A stretch of DNA of 64,000 nt from Cristatella mucedo. Taxonomy: Eukaryota > Bryozoa > Phylactolaemata > Cristatellidae. The notes beneath the pieces were generated by a model. It saw nothing but the letters and a program-made list of their open reading frames with translations. It was not told the origin of the DNA and did not search any database. Position 1 is the stretch's first letter; every line of letters begins with the position of its first letter. A program made the position numbers and the translations under genes. Shown piece by piece: positions 11,021 through 22,046 of the stretch. The DNA lies in assembly GCA_009760855.2 (NCBI GenBank), contig WPIO01000076.1, positions 670,001-734,000 on the forward strand, given 5' to 3'.

Positions 11021-11840
11021 AACAGCCCTAAAAGTGATTGGAAACGCTGGTAGTTCGCTGTAAGCTAACTCGGGAAGGCAGTCATCAAACACTTTAGCAT
11101 CTAGGAACTTGTCAGTTTTCTACCATCCCTCTCATACATTGCAAGCTCGGTGTCGTGGAATTAAGTTGTAATGCCGCACGATTAGATTGGGCTCATCATA
11201 TTGCAGGGCTTACCGGCACCGTTTGATCTTGCAAAAGGCCTAGCCACGTTCCTGGAGAGTGTCGCTTTCGAATGCATATGCTGTAATTAGAGGTTTATAG
11301 GTAATGTTTTAGATTTCTCCCTAGCATATAGGCAACAATTCACTTTTACGGTGCAAACTGTAAGGTTTAGCAGGCAAGCTTGAGTTTTTAAATTTTTCGA
11401 TAGATTGTTAGTTCACATGCACAACCTAGGGTAATTGCCGGTTATAATTTCAAAGTAAGAAGCATACGTTGCCTACTGGAGGTGGATGAATAGTCAAATC
11501 TATTTAAAGAAGCAAAGCCCTAGTAGTGTAGAGCACAATTTCATTGAGAATATAGACGTCAAAGAAGGGCAGCTAATGTGCAGCCCTCAATAGCTGGCTG
11601 AGAAAAACCTTGCAGATCGAAAGGTGAGTTGCTTTCCTCCGTGGAAAACTTGGCACCCACGTTGGCACTGCCACACATCAGCTCGCTTACTCATAGTTTT
11701 CAGAAGAGCTCCTGGTTTGCAGCTTAGATGCCCAGGTCATCATCGCACTGGTCACTACCTTGGTACCAGCAGCCGTTCGGCTGTGTTTGATGTCTATATT
11801 CAGATCATATCAGGTATCTTTATTCCGATCAGATATTCAG

Positions 11841-11966
11841 GTTGATTTCAGCACTGCCAATGATAACCGGTCCGGTCGTCACTCGCTGTATGCAATCTTT
11901 TTTCACCATTACAACGCATTTGCAAAGCGCTTGGTCGACAAGATCTCGCGAAAGCCTCGGACGTAA
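11841..11966 (+). pseudogene. Coding-like module VDFSTANDNRS in the element centre, copy 1
   Basis: It begins directly after attcag (acceptor-like) and reads VDFSTANDNRSGRHSLYAIF before ending at a stop. The better preserved relative at 18,090-18,236 reads VDFSIADDNRSESHSLFETF and continues in an acidic, helical style. The family is not recognised. Three contexts share the module but differ upstream of it, so the left edge behaves like an exon boundary. Confidence 0.45.
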
Positions 11967-13020
11967 AGATCACGAAGTGATCGAGCTGTGACCCCGTCAC
12001 AGTTAGCCGTCATCACGTCGCGTCAAAGCGATCATGTCGTTAAAGCAAACCGCCTTTCCTAAATTGGCATCACGGCTCACCAAGATCACGATGTGATCTA
12101 ACTTTGGACATTACTTCTTGTAGAAGGGTCGGCTTTAGCGGCTTTCCTAACATTCGGGTGCACCAGCACTCGGCTGCTGGTACCAAGGTAGTGACCAGTT
12201 CCATGATAAAATTGGCATCTAAGCTGCAAACCAGGAGCTCTTCTGAAAACTATGAGTAAGCGAGCTAATGTGTGGCAGTGTCAAGGTGGGTGCCAAGTTT
12301 TCCACGGAGGAAAGCAACTCACCTTTCGATCTGCAAGGTTTTTCTCAGCCAGCTGTCAAGTGCTGCACACTAGCTGCCCTTCTTTGGTGTCTATATCCTC
12401 AATGAAATAATGTTTTTTGATACTGGGCTGAGCCTCTTTAAACTTGTTCGACTATTCATTCCTTCCCAGTAGGCAATATATGCTTATCACTTTGATATTA
12501 TTGGCCCTGCAATAAACCTCAGCTATGCATGCAAAATAGCAATGTGTCAAAACATTGAAAACGTCAAGCTTGCCTGCTAAACCTTACACTTTGCACCGTT
12601 AAAGTGAGTTTTTTTTTTTTATATGCTAGATGGAAATCTAAAACGTAAGCTATAAACCTCTAATTACGGCCTACACATTCCAAAGCGACAGTTTCTAATA
12701 AAAAAAACTAAGCAGTTATAATCGAAGGCCTCCACTATGTGTTCATATTCATCCACACCTGCTTGCAGGTAATGAACAATGTTAACAACTCTCTGTGCTA
12801 CAGAAGCAACATTTCATTGCTTCCTTGATGCTTAGTTCCGAGGGTGCCAATAGGGAGAAGCCTCAACCAGTCGTTCCTGCTGCAGACGCAGGTAGACGCT
12901 CAACCAATGCAAACTTCTTGCTGCCGGTTGCCAAGAGACGACTGATACACTACCACTAATGTCTACTCCTTGAAGCTTTAAAAGCTGGATTGGGCAGCGA
13001 TGAAGTCAAATGTGGAGGCC

Positions 13021-13073
13021 CTGTGTGTATGTGTTTCTGTGCTCGTATGAGTGTGTGTGTACGTGTGTGTGTT
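13021..13073. repeat. (GT)n microsatellite in the right extension of copy 1
   Basis: Imperfect gtgtgt runs. The equivalent position in copy 2 (17,209-17,286) is a longer, purer tract, and B and C carry short versions like A. Confidence 0.8.
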
Positions 13074-13278
13074 GATCTGGGTGTTACTTTACTGACTACA
13101 TTCTGCATTTCAGGGTACACTACAGACAATCTACACGAGTATTTCCTTAGCGGAAGAAGTGCACTATAGTTGCGTTGTACATTCTAGTTGTCATAAGTGG
13201 GTTTTGAATTCGTTTGGATGAGGATGCATACACATAGGTTAGTTCGATTGTACGTAATGTGGAGGTCAAGTGTCAAGT

Positions 13279-13692
13279 GAATATAACTCTAAACGACGTA
13301 CATCGCGGACAAAGGAATGTTAGGCCCCATTCAAATCAAGGAAAGGAGGTATACGAATGCAAGCTTACGTCTGGCATGTAAGTATTTATGTCAACTCAGG
13401 TCTCTCAGGTCGGAAGCTTGCTCTGGTTCAGCAGTGGGCTGTGCCTTACATCATAGACACGTCTGTGGTGTTAGCGAACATTGAAGCATTGGCTTATAAC
13501 GTACACTAGGATAGGAACGATCACGCTTTCGGCATGTGACCTGGCCGCCTAGCAGGAAGCGACTGCTGTCAGTGTTAGTCATGGGTGGCCGTCATTAAAT
13601 AGGTTGCCTAAATATCCAAATAAGTAAGACGGTAGAAATGAACCACCAAAGAATAAAGACAAATTGAAAATTCTCAGCTAGGTCGCGAAGTA
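13279..13692 (-). repeat. Repeat family D (unit A copy)
   Basis: About 415 bp from gaatataactctaaacgacg to aagtagattc. It recurs at 26,920-27,361, 42,064-42,485, 44,696-45,035 (shortened) and 59,734-60,175. Its edge at aagtagattc is followed by different DNA in different places: an antisense LINE C-terminus here, a sense LINE reverse transcriptase at 60,177. It is therefore an independent module and not simply part of one LINE. No coding potential was recognised. Confidence 0.7.
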
Positions 13693-13741
13693 GATTCGAC
13701 AGGTAGGGTGGAGCCAAAGAATCGGTGGACCTACAACTGAG

Positions 13742-13945
13742 TCACAGAACCTTGAAGTCGATGCGTTGCTTGACTTGCCAGTGCAAGTCGGCGAGAAGTG
13801 GTGCAATGTAGCAACCAGGAAACTCACCCCAGGCATGCCTCTCTACAGAGTTATGTACGGGCAAGCTCCTGATTGCACAGTGTCGTAGGCCAGGATGCCG
13901 GAAGTTACAGAAGCCGAGACAGGATGTCGCAAGTGCATGAACCAA
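13742..13945 (-). pseudogene. LINE reverse transcriptase C-terminal remnant in left arm (unit A)
   Basis: The minus strand reads LVHALATSCLGFCN, then IAPLLADLHWQVKQRIDFKVL-stop, and after the stop DSLAPPYLSNLLRD. These match LVHALVTSRLDYCN, HITPLL-DLHWLPVKQRIDFKVL and LAPPYLSNLL of CR1/L2-type LINEs. One residue of LHWLPVK is lost and stops are present. Copies: 42,530-42,733 (-), 44,462-44,666 (+) and 20,358-20,554 (+). Confidence 0.8.
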
Positions 13946-16065
13946 TTAGATGTGGCATCAATGTCAAACGAACCCAAGTTTTAGCTAGTATATGTTGCTG
14001 AAAGTAGGCAAACTCGGTTGTGGACCTGATGTAACCGTCTCATGAAACGTCACTTAAAAACTGGAAGCCTAGATTTCGCACCGATTCAATACGACCAGTG
14101 AATGCAGTGCTGATGTATAGCGTTACGTCTTCTAATTTCTAAAACTATACTGGGTTTGCCCGTGGCTAGGCCTTTTAAAACAGCAAATAGTGCCAGGGAG
14201 CCTTGCAATAGTGTAGGGCCCAATGTAATCGTGTGGCATTACAACTGAATTCCACGACACCGAACGCGTAGGGAATAGTTAATCGGTCGAAACATGCAGA
14301 GATATTACATAGAGCTACGTACAAATTCACTCACACCTCCAGCGTTGTTCAGATGGAAACTAGTAGCATACGAGTGATTCCCATGTCCTTATAAGTACCA
14401 CGAAAGATCTGGCGATCTGCATGCTGGTCTATAACCAGCGAGTGAACTGAGGTGAGAGAGTCCATCTTAGCAGGTCCATGGAAATAAGGAAGATTATAAC
14501 GGACAACATAGCTTCCCACAAATTCATGCATGACTGCCTTTACAGGTAGAGAAAGACACAATACACCTGGACGGGTGAATAAACTCAAAAGATGTTGCTG
14601 TAGCAACATGCTAAGCAAGTAGTAATGACGTCGCAAAATTTGGGCAATCGGTATAATCTCAACAAAGCAGCTAAACTGTTCAAATAAGTCAAATGAGAAG
14701 AGTATGCCCTTTCTTAAATTGCTTAATAAAATCCTTAATGACTTTGGTGCTTTAATGTGTAATGCTATAAGTAGTTACTAATACAGTGAATGAATGCAAA
14801 CGTAGATAGCTTTCTCACTTGTCTTTACATCAGTGGAGCCAAACATTTGGTGGATTCAGCGTTCGCTGGCACTTGCCAAGCAGCATAGGCAACACTCGAA
14901 TTCGTGTATGTGTTCATCTGTGCCCAATAACCAGGTTATCATGCCAACAGCTTTTATGTTGCCAGCATAATTAGGTTTACAAAAGGGTTACCAGTGATTA
15001 GCAGGAACTGGACCGAGGTAAATTCATAAATATGGGATTTATTAAACTTTATCTGCAACCCACAGCTACTGTTCCTCAGAATCAAGTTCATTTTGTGTAC
15101 CCATACCTCACAAAAACACTCAGATAGATGCACTGTGGCTGCCAAACAACCAGGGCTCTCCTAATTAGTGAACAACCGGCACAGCAAGTTTCGGCTTGCC
15201 ACGGCTCCACAGAAACCAGTAGCAACGAAAACGGATATAAAAGAACAGTCCTAAAGGCTATTGCAAACGCTGATAATTGGCTGTAAGCTAACTCGGGACG
15301 GCAGTAATCGAACACTTGGGCATGTATGAACTTGTCTGTATTTTACCATCCGTCTCATAGATTGCACGCTCGGTGTCGTGGAATTCAGTTGCAATGCCAC
15401 ACGGTTAGATTGAGCCCATGCTATTGCATGACTCACTGGCACCATTTAATCTTGCAATAGGCCTAGCTACGTTCATGTAGACTGTCGCCTTGGAATGTAT
15501 ATGCCGCAATTAGAGGTTTATAGCTAATGCTTTAGAGTTCTGCCCAGAATATAGGCAACCACTCACTTTTACGGTACAAAGTGTGAGGTTTAGCAGGGAA
15601 GCTTGAGTTTTTCAATGTTTTGATACATTTTTAGTTCACATGCATAGCTTAGGATGATTGCCGATTATTAATGTCAAAGTGATAAGCATACATTGCCTAC
15701 TGGAGAAGGATGGATAGTCAATTCTATTTAAAGAACCAAAGCCCAGGTAGCATAAAGCTTAATTTTATTGAGAATATATACATCAAACAAGGGCAGCTAA
15801 TGTGCAGTCCTCCCACAGCCAGCTGAGCGAAACCGTTGAGACCTAAAGGTTGGTTGCTTTTATCCATGGAGAACTTGGCCCCACCTTAGCACGGCCGCAC
15901 ACCAGCTTGCCTACTCATAGTTTTCAGAAGAGATCCCGGTTTGTAGCTTAGAATGCCAAAGTCATCACCGCACTGGTCACTAACTGGGTACCAGCAGCCG
16001 TTCGGCTGTGTTTGATGTCTATATTCAGATCATATCAGATGTCTATATTCAGATCAGATATTCAG

Positions 16066-16149
16066 GTTGATTTTAGCACTGCCAATGCCAACCGGTCCGG
16101 TCGTCACTCGCTGTATGCAACCTTCGTGGAAAAACATAACGCGTTTTGA
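16066..16149 (+). pseudogene. Coding-like module, copy 2, truncated
   Basis: It starts right after ttcag and reads VDFSTANANRSGRHSLYATF before an early TGA at 16,147. It shares the left edge with the modules at 11,841 and 18,090. Confidence 0.45.
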
Positions 16150-17204
16150 AAATTCTTTGTCGACAAGATGCTTTCGCGAAAGCCTCAGATCACAAAAATC
16201 ACGTCGTTAAAGCAACCGCCTTTCCTAGTGTGGCATCACGGCTCACCAAGATCACGAAGTGATCACGCATTGGACATTACTTCTTGTAAAAGGGTCGGCG
16301 TTAGCAGCTTTCCTACCATTCGTCGTACCAGCACTCGGCTGCTGGTACCCAGGTAGTGACCAGTGCCATGATGACCTGGGCGTCTAAGCTGCAAACCAGG
16401 AGCTCTTCTGAAAACTATGAGTAAGGTAGCTAGTCTGTGGCAGTGCCAAGGTGGGTGCCAAGTTTTCCACGGAGGAAAGCAACTCACCTTTCAATCAGCA
16501 AGGTTTTTCTCAGCCAGCTGCTGTCAAGTGCTGCACACTAGCTGCCCTTCGTTGATGTCTATATTCTCAAGAGAATAATATTTTATGATGGTGGGGCTGA
16601 GATTCTTAAAAATTGTTTGACTATTCATCCCTTTCGAGAAGGCAATATATGCTTATCACTTTGATATCAATGACCCTGCAATAACCCTCAGCTATACACG
16701 TGAAATAGCAATTTATCAAGACATTGAAGACCAAAAGCTTCCCCTGCTGATCCTCACACTATGCACCGTAAAAGTGAGCGGTTTTATATATTCTAGCCAG
16801 AAATCTAAAACATAAGCTATAAACCTCTAATTACGGCTTACACGTGCCGAAGCGAAAGTTTCCAATAACAACTAAGCAGCTATAATTGAAAGCCTCCACT
16901 ATGTGTTGATATTCAACCACACGTGCCTGCAGGTAATGAGCAATGTTAATGACTCTCTGCGTTACAGAAGCAACATTTCATATTGCTTCTGTGATGCTTA
17001 GTTCTGTGGGAGCCAATTGGGAGAAGCCCCAACAAGTCGTTCCTGCTGCAGACGCAGGTAGATGCTCAACCAATGCAAAATGCTTGCTGCCGGTTGCAAA
17101 GAGACGACTCATACACTGCCACTATTTTCTATCGGTGAAGCTTTAAAAGCTGAACTGGGCAGCAATGAAGTCTAATGTGATAGCCCTGTGTGTATGTTCC
17201 TGTG

Positions 17205-17208
<4 letters not shown>

Positions 17209-17246
<38 letters not shown>

Positions 17247-17286
17247 TGTGCGCGTGTGCGCGTGTGTGTGTGTGTGTGCGCGTGTT
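17209..17286. repeat. (GT)n/(GC GT)n microsatellite
   Basis: Long tgtgtg run with gcgc interruptions, in the right extension of foldback copy 2. Confidence 0.95.
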
Positions 17287-17331
17287 TCTCTGGGTGTTAC
17301 TTTACTGACTACATCCTGAATTTCAGGGTAA

Positions 17332-18088
17332 ACTATTTGTGTTTGTGCTGTTAAGAGCATATGAGGAGTGTGGAGATAAAACTGTAGTTCGCATGTATGT
17401 ATTGTATGCCGGCTCCTTTGATGAGCCTGTGATGTGGTGTGGACACAGGCCAGTAACCTGCTGGTGGCCGGATGGTGGATTCACCATCCGGGTCGGACAG
17501 TGCACTGCTGTGGTCCGCCTTTGATGTGGCATGGACCATTTGGTGGCCAGATGGTGGATTCACCATCAGGGTCGGCCGGTGCACAGTTGTGGTCGATGAA
17601 TCATCGGAGTCGACCGGAGGGAGAGGGACAGTGAGGAAGTTAACGCACGGCAGAGCAGTTGGGGCTCTCTCGCTGGGAGTGCGAAGTGTTACTGGTGAAT
17701 AAACCATTTGAGAACTTGAAAAACTGAGATAGACGCACGGCGACTTTGTGAGCTTTCGAATAAAGCTAAGTAAAATCCCCAATTTGTGTGTCTCGCTTTC
17801 CAATTCACGCCGCGGACTCACGACCCCCTTTGGTAACGGTAAGTAGGTCAGCGCCAGAAACGCTCGTTTCGTGGCTGCCTTCTTATTTCGCCAAGGCGCA
17901 CACCGAACGGCATCAGGCGGCTTAGGTTACGCCGCTTGGTAAGCGGCAGGTTAAGCCTACTCCGCCGAGCCTTCGGCATTACGCAAGGAGATACATTCAT
18001 TGAATGCTGGCTGACTCGGTTTTCTGCCTGTCCGTCCGAGGGCACCAGAGAGAGAGAGAGATCTCTGCGACCTTGGTTTCTTGGTTAG
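17332..18088 (+). other. GC-rich leader-like or LTR-like insertion
   Basis: This block interrupts the homology between foldback copies and is compositionally distinct (GC-rich). It holds a 79-bp tandem pair with hairpins, two AATAAA signals (17,698 and 17,759), a perfect donor-like ACG|gtaagt (17,839) and an acceptor-like ttcttggttag ending at 18,088. The tggtaacgg around 17,831 could be a primer-binding site of an LTR element, but no matching second LTR, gag or pol is seen. It could also be a 5' UTR exon plus intron. The identity is open. Confidence 0.35.
17462..17603 (+). repeat. 79-bp tandem pair with perfect hairpins
   Basis: tggtggcc starts units at 17,462 and 17,541. Each contains gatggtg-gatt-caccatc: an 8-bp stem with a 4-base loop at 17,470-17,489 and a 7-bp stem at 17,550-17,567. 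The stems differ by compensating changes at the outermost pair. Confidence 0.85.
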
Positions 18089-18089
18089 G

Positions 18090-18236
18090 GTCGATTTCAG
18101 CATCGCCGATGACAACCGGTCCGAAAGCCACTCGCTGTTCGAAACCTTCCTGGATAAACTGAACGCATTTGGAAAACTACTGGACGACGACAGGGATGCT
18201 TTTGCGACAGACTCAGATCAGAAGATTACGAATTGA
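18090..18236 (+). pseudogene. Coding-like module, copy 3, longest version
   Basis: 48 codons reading VDFSIADDNRSESHSLFETF, then a DKLNAFGKLL-like stretch and acidic DDD, to TGA at 18,234. It is preceded by an acceptor-like ttcttggttag. It looks like a genuine former exon (amphipathic, charged), but the protein family is not recognised. Copies 1 and 2 are more decayed. Confidence 0.5.
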
Positions 18237-19064
18237 TCAGGCATTGGGCGTGACTTCTTGTCGAAGGGTCGGCGTGAACAGCTATCCTATCACTCATCGT
18301 ACGAGCACTCGGCTACTGGTACTAAGGTAGTGACCGGTGCGATGATGACCTGGGCATCTAAGCTGCAAACCAGGAGCTCTTCTGAAAACTATGAGTAAGC
18401 GAGCTGATGTGTGGCAGTGCCAACGTGGGTGCCAAGTTTTCCACGGAGGAAAGCAACTCACCTTTCGATCTGCAAGGTTTTTCTCAGCCAGCTATTGAGG
18501 GCTGCACATTAGCTGCCCTTCTTTGACGTCTATATTCTCAATGAAATTGTGCTCTACACTACTAGGGCTTTGCTTCTTTAAATAGATTTGACTATTCATC
18601 CACCTCCAGTAGGCAACGTATGCTTCTTACTTTGAAATTATAACCGGCAATTACCCTAGGTTGTGCATGTGAACTAACAATCTATCGAAAAATTTAAAAA
18701 CTCAAGCTTGCCTGCTAAACCTTACAGTTTGCACCGTAAAAGTGAATTGTTGCCTATATGCTAGGGAGAAATCTAAAACATTACCTATAAACCTCTAATT
18801 ACAGCATATGAATTCGAAAGCGACACTCTCCAGGAACGTGGCTAGGCCTTTTGCAAGATCAAACGGTGCCGGTAAGCCCTGCAATATGATGAGCCCAATC
18901 TAACCGAGTGGCATTACAACTTAATTCCACGACACCGAGCTTGCAATGTATGAGAGGGATGGTAGAAAACTGACAAGTTCCTAGATGCTAAAGTGTTTGA
19001 TGACTGCCTTCCCGAGTTAGCTTACAGCGAACTACCAGCGTTTCCAATCACTTTTAGGGCTGTT

Positions 19065-19072
19065 CTTTTATA
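19065..19072 (-). promoter_or_regulatory. TATA-box-like motif in right arm
   Basis: TATAAAAG on the minus strand, the mirror position of 15,236-15,243 in the left arm. Confidence 0.3.
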
Positions 19073-20357
19073 TCCATTTTCGTTGCTACTGGTTTCTGTG
19101 GAGCCGTGGCAAGCCGAAACTTGCTGTGCCGGCTGTTCACTTTTTAGGAGCGCCCTTGTTGTTTGGCAGCCACAGTGCATCTATCTGAGTGTTTTTGTGA
19201 GGTATGGGCATACAAAATGAACTTGATTCTGAGGGAAAGTAATTGCGGGTTGTAGATAAAGTTTAGGAAATCCCATATTTAAGAATTTACCTCGGTCCAG
19301 TTCCAGCTACTAACTCGTGAACCTTTAGTAACCCTAAGTAGGCTGGCAACATAAATGCTGTTCGCAGGATGACTTGATTATTGGGCACAGATGAACACAT
19401 ACACGAATTCGAGACTTGCCTATGCTACTTGGCAAGTGCCAGCGAACGCTGAATCCACCAAGTGTTCGGCTATACTACTGTAAAGACAAGTGATAAACCT
19501 AAGTTGGCATTCATTCACTGCAGCAGTAACAACCTATATTGTTGCAAACTACAAAAGGTGCAGTCGTTAGGGGTGTTATTAAGCAATTTAAGAAAGGGCA
19601 TACTCTTCTCATGCGAATTATTTGAATGGTGTAGCTGCTTTTTTGAGATTACACCGATTTCCCAAATTTTGCGACGTCATTAGTACTTGCTTAGCATGTT
19701 GCTACAACAATATCTTTTTGGTTTATTCGCCCGTCCATGTGTACTGTGTCTTTCTCTAGCTGTAAAGGCAGTCATGCATTAATTTGTGGGAAGCTATGCT
19801 GTCTGTAAGAATCTTCCTCATTTCCATGGACTTACTAAGATGGACTCCCTCACCTCAGTTCACATGCTGGTTATAGAGCAGCATGCAGATCACCAGATCT
19901 GTCGTGGTACTTATGACAATCACGCTTATGCCACTAGCTTCCATATAAACAAAGCTAGAGGTGTGAGTGAATTGGTACATAGTTCTATGTAATATCTCTG
20001 CACGTTTCGACCGATTTACTATTCCCTACATGCTCGGTGTTGTTTAATTCAGTTGTAATGCCACACGATTAGATAGGACCCTACAGTATTGCTAGGTTCC
20101 CTGGCACTTTTTGCTGTTTCAATAGGCCTAGCCACGGGCAAACCCAGTATTATTAAAAAATTAGAAGACGTAACGCTATACATCAGCACTGCATTCACTG
20201 GCCGTATTGAATCGGTGCGAAATCTAGGCTTCCAGTTTTTAAGTGACGTTTCATGAGACGGTTACATCAGGTCCACAACCGAGTTTGCCTACTTTCAGCA
20301 ACATATACTAGCTAAAACTTGGGTTCGTTTGATATTGATGCCACATCTAATTGGTTC

Positions 20358-20554
20358 ATGCACTTGCGACATCCTGTCTCGGCTTCTGTAACTTCCGGCA
20401 TCCTGGCCTATGACACTGTGCAATCAGGAGCTTGCCCATACATAACTCTGTAGAGAGGCATGCCTGGGGTGAGTTTCCTGGTTGCTACATTGCATCACTT
20501 CTCGCCGACTTGCACTGGCAAGTCAAGCAACGCATCGACTTCAAGGTTCTGTGA
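20358..20554 (+). pseudogene. LINE reverse transcriptase C-terminal remnant in right arm
   Basis: Inverted counterpart of 13,742-13,945, with the ADLHWQVKQRIDFKVL-stop signature on the plus strand. Confidence 0.75.
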
Positions 20555-21164
20555 CTCAGTTGTAGGTCCACCGATTCTTGGCTCCACCCTACCTGTCGAA
20601 TCTGGTTACTGATAACATTCACAATTTCAACACGCATAGGCACACCAAGAAAAATTAGCAGGGACTGAGCTCAGCTGTGAGAAATATCTAAGTTTGTTTA
20701 GCTTCATATAATAATAACAGTAATAATAATAAATTTATGTATCGCTTTTCTAGATACTTTACATTTGTTATCACTATGGTTACTGGGTCCGTAGTTGCAA
20801 CTCACGATGACTCAGGCAGTGGCACTTGCACAAGTCCTATGACGATTACCTTGGTCAGCAGAATGCTAAAAGCAATGACCAGGATGTTTTGTTCAGTTTA
20901 TTTACGGATAGAGACCATAATTGCATTTTGCATTTGCCTGATGACCTTTTTCATAGATTATCGCAGGTCTTTTTGGGAAGCCTTTGACGCATGACACGAA
21001 GCACGAGTAGTCAGTCCTCCTCGCGACGACTCGGTCAGTGTCACGAACGTAGCTCAGGCAGTCACCAAGTAGTCTGCATATCCAGCATTCCTCCCTCTTA
21101 AGTAGGGAATGGATCTTCTCAGGGTTGGCCTCTAGTTGAGTCTCCTACGGATCAAGGTCACTAC

Positions 21165-21235
21165 CTGGTTTGGCCCAGGAGTTAAGGCGCTCGCCTCTGG
21201 CCTACGGCACACGTGAAGCGCCTGGATAGAGATTA
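21165..21235 (+). repeat. tRNA-derived SINE-like head, A box clear
   Basis: tggcccaggagttaaggcgc (21,171-21,190) matches a tRNA A box and D-arm, followed by an anticodon-loop-like ctcgcctctggcctacgg. The B box is not recognisable, so this may be a decayed SINE or tRNA pseudogene. Confidence 0.4.
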
Positions 21236-21540
21236 CATTCTCTTAGAGCGTTATACCAATTACTTATATTTTTATATTATTATGTGCAATTAGTAGACAG
21301 TTTTCTTCGCGCGGCGACGATAGATTTGATTAGTTGGAGTGGCTTGCCCAATGAGGTCATGCTTTGGATCGAAAGCTTAAGCTTGGCAAAGCTAGAGTAA
21401 TTTCCACCATCGCGGCCTCGAGAGATCACGCCTCGATCAATTGCAATAGCTAGTAACAGTATCTTCGGAGAAGAGCCCTTTGGCATCCTTTTAACTCATG
21501 AAGGTAAGAGTGCCGCGACGGTATCGTGATTTTCTTACCG

Positions 21541-21605
21541 TTGCAGTGGCTTAGTGGCTAGCATCGCGGAACACAGATTCTGATGTCAGTTGGTAAAATC
21601 TTGCA
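21541..21605 (+). repeat. tRNA-derived SINE-like head, weak
   Basis: tggcttagtggctagcatcg (from 21,547) is a good A box. The would-be B box, gtcagttggtaaaatc, is poor. Confidence 0.35.
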
Positions 21606-21756
21606 CAGATAGCAATGCTGTTCAAGGACCAGCCGACTTTGACTATAATCGGCTGGTCGGGTTCGCTAAGGTGGTACTGAGTGCTCTAAAAAAAGCCTGT
21701 GAAAACCAAATTGTCGGCGACATGCACTGTAGCTTCTGAAAAAAGTAAACAAGTGT

Positions 21757-21835
21757 TAATAATAATAGTAATGCACTTGATAAAGCGCCCTCAGAGAACC
21801 TAATCTCTTTCTAGGCGCTTTATCTTAAATCGTTC
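21757..21835 (+). repeat. (AAT)n-anchored interspersed repeat
   Basis: aataatagtaat, then cacttgataaagcgccctcagagaacctaatctctttctaggcgctttatct. This is the best example of the family core; the gcgcc...ggcgcttta parts form an imperfect hairpin. Confidence 0.7.
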
Positions 21836-22046
21836 GGTGACTTCTACTGAACCTTTAGCAACCGAGTGGACAGAAGGGCGGCATCATCTCGAGCTAACCA
21901 ATGAGCAGGCAGTAAAAGCGGATGCTCCGTTCCTGAGAGCTGGCTGCTGCTGCTGCCTTAAAGTTCAATGCTTTGTTCGGATGCTCGATTGGTTTTGACA
22001 TTCTCTTGGGACTCTGAAAACTTGAAGAAACGGCTGCATACAAAGT

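Larger units (their letters stand above)
10851..13118 (+). mobile_element. Foldback-type element, copy 1 (unit A)
   Basis: The left part starts at cctcagaatcaagttcat. The arm 11,261-11,775 is repeated inverted at 12,171-12,690 (roughly 80 percent alike by eye), with a 395-bp centre between. The arm tips carry ctaccttggtaccagcagccg and its complement. Outside the arms, the left extension (10,851-11,260) and right extension (12,691-13,118) are unrelated to each other but recur beside copy 2. The centre contains a short coding-like module (11,841-11,966) and small palindromes of the form gatcacgaagtgatc. No transposase is seen, so mobility is inferred from recurrence only. Confidence 0.7.
168..14967 (+). 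repeat. Duplicated unit A (direct copy of unit B)
   Basis: About 14.8 kb matching 28,953-43,760 in the same order and orientation and 43,761-58,142 in reverse. The A-to-B offset is 28,773 at the left and 28,793 at the right; small indels make up the difference. Similarity ends at gccagca (14,961-14,967); after that A continues into the inverted-repeat element while B jumps to the inverted copy C. A lacks the 38-bp duplication shared by B and C and carries its own short indels, so it looks like the outgroup of the three. Confidence 0.95.
15073..17331 (+). mobile_element. Foldback-type element, copy 2
   Basis: Same design as copy 1: left extension from cctcagaatcaagttc, arm 15,483-16,000, centre, inverted arm 16,336-16,856, and right extension ending at tttcagggta. 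It is visibly diverged from copy 1 (many substitutions), so this family predates the unit duplication. A TATAAAAG motif lies at 15,236-15,243. Confidence 0.7.
13693..20602. mobile_element. Large inverted-repeat element, arms 2.3 kb
   Basis: The left arm 13,693-16,000 and right arm 18,310-20,602 are inverted copies of each other. The outer ends are gattcgacaggtagggtgg and its complement; the inner tips are the ggtaccagcagccg motif of the foldback family. The arms include a LINE C-terminal remnant, a TATA-like motif and the 0.5-kb foldback arm. The 2.3-kb centre holds a second foldback right arm (16,336-16,856), a GT tract and a leader-like insertion. Window positions 1-167 are the end of another such arm. 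No transposase is seen, so it may be a composite of nested repeats. Confidence 0.7.
20603..21756. other. Unique DNA with SINE-like pieces, no gene
   Basis: This is the first stretch not repeated elsewhere in the window. It starts with AAT-type repeat sequence (20,709-20,762: aataataataa...cttttctagatactttacattt). An 85-codon hydrophobic frame at 20,737-20,994 overlaps that repeat and is not called as a gene. Two tRNA-like A boxes are listed separately. Confidence 0.5.

Noticed and set aside
12001-12110. Short near-palindromes gatcacgaagtgatc/gatcacgatgtgatc as protein operator sites
   Set aside because: They lie in the decayed centre of the foldback element, and such short palindromes are weak evidence without a binding partner.
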